Made by a program: the position numbers and the translations under genes. Shown one piece after another: positions 1 through 5,908 of a DNA stretch of 11,192 nt (its first letter is position 1; each line of letters opens with the position of its first letter). The DNA lies in NCBI GenBank assembly GCA_001275005.1, contig JWZX01001168.1, forward strand, positions 1 to 11,192, read 5' to 3'. Origin of the DNA: Chrysochromulina tobinii. Its lineage: Eukaryota > Haptophyta > Prymnesiales > Chrysochromulinaceae. The notes below the pieces were generated by a model. It saw nothing but the letters and a program-made list of their open reading frames with translations, was not told where the DNA came from and searched no databases.

Positions 1-62
1 GTGGCCAGCACGTGCTGCTGGCGATCAGGATCGACGAGTATGTACGGCATAGGGCGCGCTGA
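1..62 (+). CDS. Possible 3' end of an unknown gene, truncated by the window edge
   Basis: Reading from base 3 gives 19 codons and a TGA at 60-62, ending in the peptide QHVLLAIRIDEYVRHRAR. The codons mostly end in G or C, as in the certain genes of this window, and the peptide has the alternating hydrophobic and charged pattern of a real protein end. The piece is too short to assign to a family. The other plus frames over the same bases give cysteine/serine/arginine-rich or quickly stopped peptides, which makes this frame the better candidate. This is weak evidence, and the stretch could equally be non-coding. Confidence 0.3.
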   Translation, partial: GQHVLLAIRIDEYVRHRAR

Positions 63-69
63 AGCCGTC

Positions 70-131
70 CGCTTCGAGCGGCACACAGTGCTTCGAGCTA
101 CACAGCAGGGTGCTTCGAGCTACACAGCAAA
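70..131. repeat. Short tandem repeat, 22-base period, about three copies
   Basis: The 20-base block GTGCTTCGAGCTACACAGCA occurs twice without mismatch, at 88-107 and 110-129, so the period is 22 bases. A degraded copy (GCTTCGAGC then CACACAG) sits just upstream at about 71-87. If the left-edge reading frame is real, the array lies in its 3' flank. No function can be assigned. Confidence 0.85.
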
Positions 132-528
132 AAGGCGCTCGCGCTGTTTCGGTCACAAGGTTAAAATTCCCACACTTCCATCCTTACGGTTCGGGTGCGC
201 GACCTGATCTCAGCTTCACTCCGTCGGGCCGGTCGCGTGTCGCGTCGCGTTTTCACCTAATTAGACATTTTCGCGTTCCGTCCCCGCGTTCGCGGCCCAG
301 AAAACGTCGAAGAAAACGCTTTGTATTCCGAGCCGACTTCACACTGGAGAGTGCAATAGCGCCGTATTGGGCCCTATGCATATCTGGTTTGCGCCCCAGG
401 GGACCTCCACCTCCGGGCTCCCGGCTCTGGCCGCCGGGCGCGGGGGCAAAATCAAACGCGAGGCGTGCGCAGGCCGAGGAGGAGGATTGGCGCTCGCACC
501 TCTTCCAGATGCATCCTACAGCGCATGG
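132..528. other. Stretch without a supportable gene
   Basis: About 400 bases between the left-edge repeat and the end of the first minus-strand reading frame. Open frames exist on both strands but encode arginine/proline/serine-rich peptides without recognisable motifs, as expected from GC-rich non-coding DNA. I see no RNA gene. It may contain 3' flanks of the two genes that point into it. Confidence 0.5.
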
Positions 529-1308
529 TCATACGCGCACGATGGTAGAGACAGTGACCGGTCCAGGATCGTTCCCTCCCCATACCGGCTTCGCATGGGT
601 ATGAATAGGCCACCACGTGCCGACATTGCTCGTGGCGCGCAGCGTGGAGAACGGATGGGCAGTTGGCCAGATTCTCCCCAGATCTGTGACTGACTCGGTC
701 TGACCGAGTCTGCGACTTAATCGTGCGACATCGCCGCGCCTCGCCACGGTGCGCTCGTCAGCTTTCGCTCGCTCGTGCAGGAGCCTCTGCTCCTCGGCCA
801 CATCCTCCGCGTCTTCAGCGTGCGTCAGATGTCGCGCGAGCGTCGTGCTGCCATCTAGCTGGGCAGCCCGGCGTGCGTCACGGCGCGCTTTACGCAACTG
901 ATTTTTCTTCGCATCGGCGTCGTGGTCAAAATGCGCGAGCAATTGCCCGACCTTCGTCTTGTCGTCATAGTACTCTGCATCATCGTGCTCCAGGCCTGCT
1001 TCTGTTGCATATGCAGACTCGAGATAGAGGCTCAGTCGCAGGTACTCCTCTGCCCAGGCCTTGCGATCGTGAGAATTGGCGTTGGAATCGCCAGCCTCTA
1101 TTCCTCTGAGCTTGGGCCTCCGGTGACAGTCTACTTTTGAGATCACACCGGTTAAATCATTCGTGCGTGGCGTGCGTGGCGAGGCGAGCCTTGGGGCCTC
1201 GCGTAGGTCCTCCATAGGCAGCTCCCACCAGCGTAATTGACGCGCAGCGCCATCGCCGTGGATGCGGATCCCAGGCGCACTCACACGCGGGCGGCGCGCT
1301 GCCTCCAT
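529..1308 (-). CDS. Hypothetical charged protein, about 259 aa, uncertain model
   Basis: I do not recognise this protein. The frame stays open on the minus strand for over 900 bases. I chose the ATG at 1308-1306 because the 64 residues upstream in the same frame (start at 1500) are rich in Cys, Leu and Arg and look non-coding. Residues about 80-210 look protein-like: an aromatic/acidic patch (about 95-118, including AEYYDDKT), then a strongly charged, probably helical or coiled-coil segment (about 124-200) containing LLAHFDHDADAKKNQLRKAR. The last 45 or so residues, rich in Thr, Trp and Pro, look less convincing, so the true end may be earlier or reached by splicing. Codons for PRVSA near the start contain GTGAGT, a good intron donor, so an intron is possible. 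The gene lies about 200 bases downstream of the 450-residue gene on the same strand. Expression is unproven. Confidence 0.42.
   Translation of the reverse strand: MEAARRPRVSAPGIRIHGDGAARQLRWWELPMEDLREAPRLASPRTPRTNDLTGVISKVDCHRRPKLRGIEAGDSNANSHDRKAWAEEYLRLSLYLESAYATEAGLEHDDAEYYDDKTKVGQLLAHFDHDADAKKNQLRKARRDARRAAQLDGSTTLARHLTHAEDAEDVAEEQRLLHERAKADERTVARRGDVARLSRRLGQTESVTDLGRIWPTAHPFSTLRATSNVGTWWPIHTHAKPVWGGNDPGPVTVSTIVRV
692..710. repeat. Perfect 9-base inverted repeat with 1-base centre
   Basis: GACTCGGTC and GACCGAGTC are exact reverse complements separated by a single T. Lying inside the putative minus-strand frame, it codes for part of QTESVTDL. With a 1-base centre it cannot form a normal hairpin loop without opening inner pairs, so a dimeric protein-binding site or chance are both possible. 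If the minus-strand gene ends before this point, the site would be in its 3' flank. Confidence 0.5.
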
Positions 1309-1515
1309 GTCGTCCGTGTCCGGGCAAAAAAGTGCAGGCAAAAGCAAGGCAAGGCAAGTCCTTGTGTTTCTGCAGGTGTGGAGACTCAACACAGTCTGGA
1401 GTACTCTGTGAAGAAGAACACCTTTTGTACCGTTGGAAAGCCAACGAAACACACGGCCATCCTGCCTTTTTCCTGCCTTCCTGCGTGCCAAATGCGGCAT
1501 GGTCGCGAGCCGAGC

Positions 1516-2868
1516 TCAGAGGTTGCAAATCGCGAAGTCGACGAAGTTAAGTCCGACGAACAGCGCGATGGCTTTGAGTGCGTTCATCATACGGCGGCGC
1601 CTCGTGGACTGCCGATCGTTATACGCGAAGAGCGCTCCGGTCAGCGCGAGGTGCATGGTACTGTCGCTGCGCAGCGCCGCATACAGTGCGCCATACCGTC
1701 CGTCGCCCGCGGCGATGACCGCGAGCGGCGCACCGCCGGCCGCGGCCGTAGCTGCCTTGGCTTCCCTGTCCCAGCGCCGTCCGAGGATGAGCCAACCGAG
1801 GCGCTCGAGACGGCTCTTGCGGCAGAGCTCCTCCAAGAGCACCTCGGCTGCGCTGGGCTGGAGATTGCGCAGCCAGCGCAGCCGACGGAAGCGTGCGCGC
1901 AGCCCGCCGCCCACAGGTGGTGGCGGCTCACTCGTCGGCGCCGCTAGCTGGAGTGCCGCGAGTCGCTGACGCTCGGGCTGGTCGAGCATTTCTGTTTGGG
2001 CGAGCAACGTCCTCAGCAGCGGCTCCGCGGCGTGCATCGTGCTTCGTGCTGCCGCTCGCACCTCGTCGGCCGTCGGGGCTGCGACCTTAGCCTCCACGGC
2101 CACACGGCCACCCACTTGGCTTTGGGCGAGCGACACTCGGAAGCGCACACGCTCCCATGGATTCGGATCGCTCAGGGCGAACGCGGCATCGACAGCCAGC
2201 GGCAGGGGCACTGTGAGAGCGTCGTTCGGTGATGTCGGCTCGGCGGTGCCGGCACTCGGGGCCGGCTGTGCCAGCGCTGTCCACAACGATGGCAAGCCGT
2301 CGATCGCTGCGGCCATGCGCATGCTCGCGAGCGTATGCTGCTGCACCTCGGTCAGCACATCTGGTGTCAGCTCAGGAAGCTCACTGGGCGGCAGCGGCGG
2401 TGGCGTTGTCAGAGCGTTGGGAGATGCGCCGTCGTTGGGAGGCGAAGGTGAGTGGGGCGCCGCAGCCCCCACGCTGCTGCTGCCACCATCAGATGCCTCG
2501 AGCTGCAGAATGAAGGGCCCAGCAGTTTGCAAGTCTAAGAGGCGCATGCGGACGCCGTCAACAGCCTGGCGCAGGTGCTCCTGCGAACGAAACGATCCGC
2601 CCGGTGCGTGCGCGGCGAAAATGGAGCGCGTGATCTCTTGCGGTGCCGCCATGGCACCCGCGGGGAGGAGCTCCATCGAGCTGAGGAAGCCTCGCAGGCG
2701 GCGGCGGCGAGCCTTTGCACGGTTCTCCTCAAACTCGGTCTCGAAGGCGCCGCCCCAGAAAGCGCGGCTGCTCGTGGACAGCACCGGCTTTGGGCCACAC
2801 ATTCTGCCAACGCCACTTGCACGGGCCGCGGACGCGCGGAGTCCGATGCGATTACGTGCCACGAACAT
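1516..2868 (-). CDS. Hypothetical 450-aa protein, basic N-terminus and hydrophobic C-terminal tail
   Basis: I do not recognise the family. The frame is open for 450 codons. The start at 2868 has G at -3 and faces the SDR gene across 180 bases. Residues 1-37 contain many Arg, Ser and Ala and no Asp or Glu, as in mitochondrial presequences. Residues 51-60 form a basic patch (AKARRRRLRG). Residues 125-170 are a Ser/Pro/Gly-rich linker and 198-222 another low-complexity linker. Residues 235-310 (starting NPWERVRFRV) alternate beta-like and helical stretches. Residues 335-375 are amphipathic, with LLEELCRKSRLERLGWL. The C-terminus has four arginines at 423-426 followed by a hydrophobic stretch to residue 450, resembling a tail anchor or single membrane span. 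A mitochondrial or plastid membrane protein is a reasonable guess only. An intron within the linkers cannot be excluded, but none is needed. Confidence 0.68.
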   Translation of the reverse strand: MFVARNRIGLRASAARASGVGRMCGPKPVLSTSSRAFWGGAFETEFEENRAKARRRRLRGFLSSMELLPAGAMAAPQEITRSIFAAHAPGGSFRSQEHLRQAVDGVRMRLLDLQTAGPFILQLEASDGGSSSVGAAAPHSPSPPNDGASPNALTTPPPLPPSELPELTPDVLTEVQQHTLASMRMAAAIDGLPSLWTALAQPAPSAGTAEPTSPNDALTVPLPLAVDAAFALSDPNPWERVRFRVSLAQSQVGGRVAVEAKVAAPTADEVRAAARSTMHAAEPLLRTLLAQTEMLDQPERQRLAALQLAAPTSEPPPPVGGGLRARFRRLRWLRNLQPSAAEVLLEELCRKSRLERLGWLILGRRWDREAKAATAAAGGAPLAVIAAGDGRYGALYAALRSDSTMHLALTGALFAYNDRQSTRRRRMMNALKAIALFVGLNFVDFAICNL

Positions 2869-3048
2869 CTCGAAATTGATTCGACTCCATGTCTCGTCTG
2901 CGCCACGTCACTGAGCCAGTGCGACTAACACGTCGCCGTGGACAATGTTCGTCTGGGTCGCAAACACAACTTTATTGAAACTAGCAGCGCGTACCATGTC
3001 AACATCACTCGCGCAATCATCTGAGTTCGTCAATTTCGATAGCTCGAG
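2869..3048. promoter_or_regulatory. Compact divergent (bidirectional) promoter region
   Basis: These 180 bases separate the start codons of the minus-strand 450-aa gene (2868) and the plus-strand SDR gene (3049), so both promoters and 5' leaders must lie here. The 10-mer TCAATTTCGA occurs just before each start codon in the direction of each gene: 2879-2870 on the minus strand, 1 base before the ATG, and 3030-3039 on the plus strand, 9 bases before the ATG. An AT-rich stretch (ACTTTATTGAAAC, about 2969-2981) lies mid-way, but I cannot call a certain TATA box. Confidence 0.6.
3030..3039 (+). promoter_or_regulatory. Copy of the leader 10-mer TCAATTTCGA upstream of the SDR start
   Basis: This matches exactly the 10-mer on the opposite strand at 2879-2870 upstream of the divergent gene. 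In both cases GAGATG follows at or close to the start codon. It could be an initiator or transcription-factor site, or the trace of a local inverted duplication. No function is proven. Confidence 0.4.
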
Positions 3049-3882
3049 ATGTCGCACGTGCTGCTGTCTTTCCTCTTCCTCTGCACGAGCTCAAATGCGC
3101 TCTTGCTGCAACCGCGGTTAGCGCCGCGGGCGCCTGCGCCGCACTGCTCTATCGCCATTTTCGGAGCGTCGGGCGGCACTGGCTCAGAGGCGGTGCTACA
3201 GGCTCTCGAGAGAGGGGAGGATGTAACGTGCCTTGTGCGCGACCCTGCGAAGCTCAAAAGCCCGCGCACTTCCAGTACGTTCAAAGAGGGCGAGCCATTT
3301 GGCACCAGCAAGCTCACAGTGAAGCAAGGCTCGGTGACTAACAAGGCGGACGTCGATGCCGTGTTCGCCTCGGGCAAGGTCTCTGGAGTGGTCGTTGCGC
3401 TCGGTGGCAAGACCAAGGATGTCGGCCCCACGATGCTGCAGGACGGCACCGCCAACATTGTCGCTGCCATGAAAAAAAATCGCGTCAAACGTATCTCGGT
3501 GGTAACGACCATTGGCGCGGGAGACAGCATGGATCAAGCACCATGGGCGTTTCGGCTGCTGATGATGACCGTGATGAGCTCGATCATGGCCGACAAGAAC
3601 AAGCAGGAGGAGGTGGTGTCGACGGCCGGATCCGATCTGGAATACTGCCTCGTGAGACCCGGCGGGTTGAAGACCGGGCCGCCCACGGGCATCGTGACGG
3701 CTGGCAAGGACCAAGATGCGGGTGCTATCACGCGTGCCGACGTCGCGGCGTTCTGCCTAGACGCGGTGCTCGAGCCCGACTTCAAGTTCGTCCGGCAGGC
3801 GGTCTCCATTTCGAGCAACATGGGGTCGGGTTTCGACTCCGTCCTCGCGGACAAGACCAAGTCGCGCATGGCAAAGAAGTAA
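3049..3882 (+). CDS. Atypical SDR / NmrA-like NAD(P)-binding protein, probably plastid-targeted
   Basis: Complete single-exon gene of 277 residues. The mature part is a Rossmann-fold protein of the atypical short-chain dehydrogenase group (NAD(P)H-binding, related to TIC62-like and biliverdin reductase B-like proteins). The dinucleotide motif GASGGTG is at 39-45, after the first beta strand SIAIF. R64 in CLVRDPAKL, at the end of the second strand, suggests preference for NADP(H). VVVALGG (114-120), GTANIVAAMKKNRVKRISVVTT (133-154) and LVRPGGL (201-207) are the usual later landmarks of this group. I see no classical YxxxK catalytic pair, as is common in atypical SDRs, so substrate and reaction cannot be told. 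Residues 1-17 are a hydrophobic signal-like segment (LLSFLFL) ending SSNA, followed by a basic, proline- and alanine-rich stretch (residues 18-32). This bipartite layout suits import into a secondary plastid. The start has G at -3. The gene is divergent from the 450-aa gene. Confidence 0.9.
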   Translation: MSHVLLSFLFLCTSSNALLLQPRLAPRAPAPHCSIAIFGASGGTGSEAVLQALERGEDVTCLVRDPAKLKSPRTSSTFKEGEPFGTSKLTVKQGSVTNKADVDAVFASGKVSGVVVALGGKTKDVGPTMLQDGTANIVAAMKKNRVKRISVVTTIGAGDSMDQAPWAFRLLMMTVMSSIMADKNKQEEVVSTAGSDLEYCLVRPGGLKTGPPTGIVTAGKDQDAGAITRADVAAFCLDAVLEPDFKFVRQAVSISSNMGSGFDSVLADKTKSRMAKK

Positions 3883-4135
3883 GCGATTCCCACGGGAACC
3901 AGTTGGGCGCTCCAGGCCGTGATCCACGGGGCGAACGGGGGTTACACGGGTACAGTGGTCCGTGCGGCAGTGCTCGCGCCTGCGTGTGCGGACATGATGT
4001 CTCAACATGTCATTCGATGCTTAGGAATCAGGGTGTCACACGCTAAAAAGGCGTCGTTTGGGGCACATTTTCCTCTCAGACCAGTCTCTGCAGCCTGGCG
4101 ATTTTGCGTCGAAAGATCGTCGACGATTCATCGTC

Positions 4136-5379
4136 ATGCCGGACATCTTTGGAGCCGTCTCGGGGGAACCCATCGAACGTTACACGTTGCAGCACAGCGA
4201 GTCCTCCTTGCGCGTGCAAGTTATCACGCTTGGAGCCACCATAACCTCGGTGCTCGCGCCAGATGCAAGCGGCAACCTCGGGGAGGTGAGCCTTGGATTC
4301 GACGATGCAGCACCCTACAGCGATGGCACCAGTCCATACTTCGGCTGTGTGGCTGGTCGCGTAGCCAATCGCATCGCCAAGGGTTCCTTCTCCATCGACG
4401 GCAAGACTTACAGCCTCGCAACAAACAACGGGCCAAACCATCTTCATGGAGGCAAGGTCGGCTATGACAAACGCAACTGGAGTGTCACCGCTGCCACTGC
4501 GACGTCGATCACTCTAGAACTCGAGTCCAAAGACGGGGACGAGGGATATCCTGGCAACCTGCATGCAATCGTCACCTACTCTCTCCCGACGCCTACGTCT
4601 CTTCGCATGGAGTACGCCGCCACGTCCGACGCCACGACACCGTGTAACCTCACCAATCACACTTACTGGAATCTCAAGGTTCGCTTCGCTTGTTGGAAAG
4701 CACCGCCCTTTCCTGCATCGCCTCGTCCGCGCATCACAAACCCCGCTTACATTGTGCCGCGGGACGAATCTCAGGACGGCGGCGCCTCGACCATCTTTGA
4801 GCACGAGATCGAGCTTGCGGCGGACTTCTATACTCCTGTGGATGATACCTCGATCCCCACCGGCGAGATCCGTGCCGTGAGCGGTGCAATGGACTTACGC
4901 GGAAAGGCCACCATTGCGGATCACGGCCTGGCCCAGGCCGATCAGGGTATGGGCTACGACCACAACTGGTGCCTTCGCCCAACGGTGGGCACCGATGGGC
5001 TGCGCCTCGTGGCAACGGTGCACGAACCCACGAGTGGGCGAGTCATGGTGGTGCGCACGACGGAGCCAGGTGCACTCGTTGATCAGCTGCTTCACAGCCA
5101 CTCCGCGCCGACTTGATACCCGCACGTCTTGACCCGCTACGTTTCCTGCCGCGTGCAGGCGTGCAGTTTTACACGGGCAACTACCTCGATGGAATCGCTG
5201 GCCGTAGCGGCTCCGTGATCTACGGGAAGCATCATGGTTTCTGCCTCGAGACGCAGCACTTTCCGGATTCGGTCAACCGCGCACACTTCCCTCCTGTGTG
5301 GCTCGTGCCTGGTCAGCAGTACAGGCACGTCACCGAGCATACATTTGGGTGCTCAAAGACATCTACTGACGTGATGTGA
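4136..5379 (+). CDS. GALM: Galactose mutarotase (aldose 1-epimerase), three exons
   Basis: It interconverts alpha and beta anomers of galactose and glucose, the entry step of the Leloir pathway. No signal peptide is visible, so it is probably cytosolic. Exons are 4136-4678, 4775-5069 and 5159-5379 and give 352 residues, normal for the family. Landmarks in the spliced protein: GRVANRI (74-80), NHLHGG with H104, TNHTYWNL with H175, GYDHNW with D243, and TTEPGVQFYTGN with E278. These match the two histidines, aspartate and glutamate of the known active site. Both introns were placed by homology: the first interrupts NLK/DGG before STIFEHEIELAADFYTPVD, the second splits the glycine codon of TTEPG. 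A longer unspliced frame beginning at a TTG (4058) is open but begins in non-coding DNA. The ATG at 4136 has G at -3 and leads directly into the fold. Function is certain for the family; the substrate range is inferred. Confidence 0.95.
4679..4774 (+). other. Intron 1 of galactose mutarotase (96 bases)
   Basis: The donor is CTCAAG/GTTCGC and the acceptor is ATCTCAG/GACGG, phase 0. Removing it restores the family sequence TNHTYWNLK-DGGASTIFEHEIE. The retained sequence would add 32 residues that have no counterpart in mutarotases. Its length is a multiple of three and it has no in-frame stop, so unspliced transcripts keep the frame. Confidence 0.9.
5070..5158 (+). other. Intron 2 of galactose mutarotase (89 bases)
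   Basis: The donor is GAGCCAG/GTGCAC and the acceptor is GCGTGCAG/GCGTGC, phase 1. Splicing joins TTEP and VQFYTGNYLDG through a split glycine codon, exactly as in the family. Without splicing the frame ends at a TGA within the intron, losing about 70 C-terminal residues. Confidence 0.92.
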
Positions 5380-5390
5380 GGTGATGTGAG
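5371..5390. repeat. Perfect 10-base tandem duplication over the mutarotase stop codon
   Basis: GTGATGTGAG occurs twice back to back. The stop codon TGA at 5377-5379 lies in the first copy. It is a small local duplication marking the boundary between coding sequence and 3' flank. Confidence 0.8.
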
Positions 5391-5908
5391 GGGAGCCGCT
5401 GGAGCTGCGATATCACGCTTGAAGTTGGAGGTTTCAGTGCTTGATTGGAGGTTCCTGTTCACGACGGAGAGCATTCCACACTGGAGGCGAGTGTATGCAC
5501 GCCCCACGCAGGATGCTGATCCTTGAGACTAAAGTCTCGCTCGGCATTGTGCGGAGTGCACGCGATTTGCCCGATTTCCCGGGCTTGGCCGCGGTCGTGC
5601 CGTGGCCCCTGGTTTGCTGGGTCGCGGGGGACGGATCGTTATTCGTATGCGGATATGCCATATGGAGTGGTCTGTGATGAGGCTCAAATTTGAAGAGGCT
5701 CGCGCGTGAATTCGGAGTGCGTGACACAGAGGAGACACAGCGCCGCGCAGCGCTCTTGGACGTTCGGGGCAGGGTTGGGTGCAGTGCGATTGTGCGCGGG
5801 GAGGCCACGCACGCGTGTGTGCACTGATATTTGAAGGTTGGAATCCTAGTATTCATACAGAACCCTTGTAGTCTCTTCGAGGACCGTGACAAAAACCCGA
5901 GCTGAAAA
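5391..5908. promoter_or_regulatory. Intergenic region: mutarotase 3' flank and ALIX promoter
   Basis: About 520 bases between two plus-strand genes. It must hold the end of the mutarotase transcript and the promoter and leader of the ALIX-like gene. A degenerate direct repeat is at 5417-5458 (GCTTGAAGTTGGAGGTTTCAGT followed in part by GCTTGATTGGAGGTTCCTGT). A perfect small inverted repeat, GAGACT-AA-AGTCTC, is at 5525-5538. A 78-codon open frame (5441-5677) looks non-coding: no motif and a Cys/Arg-rich composition. No TATA box can be called with confidence. Confidence 0.5.

Noticed and set aside
1237-1947. Plus-strand frame of 236 codons between the two minus-strand genes
   Set aside because: It crosses the intergenic gap and the end of the 450-aa gene, with Cys- and Arg-rich shadow composition and no motif.
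2039-2914. Plus-strand frame of 291 codons opposite the 450-aa gene
   Set aside because: Composition is Ser/Ala/Arg-rich without domains, while the minus frame has structured segments, a plausible start and a membrane tail. I cannot fully exclude it, but the minus frame is clearly better.
4058-4135. Upstream extension of the mutarotase frame from a TTG
   Set aside because: TTG is not a credible start here, and the added residues precede the normal family N-terminus. The ATG at 4136 gives the standard 352-residue length.
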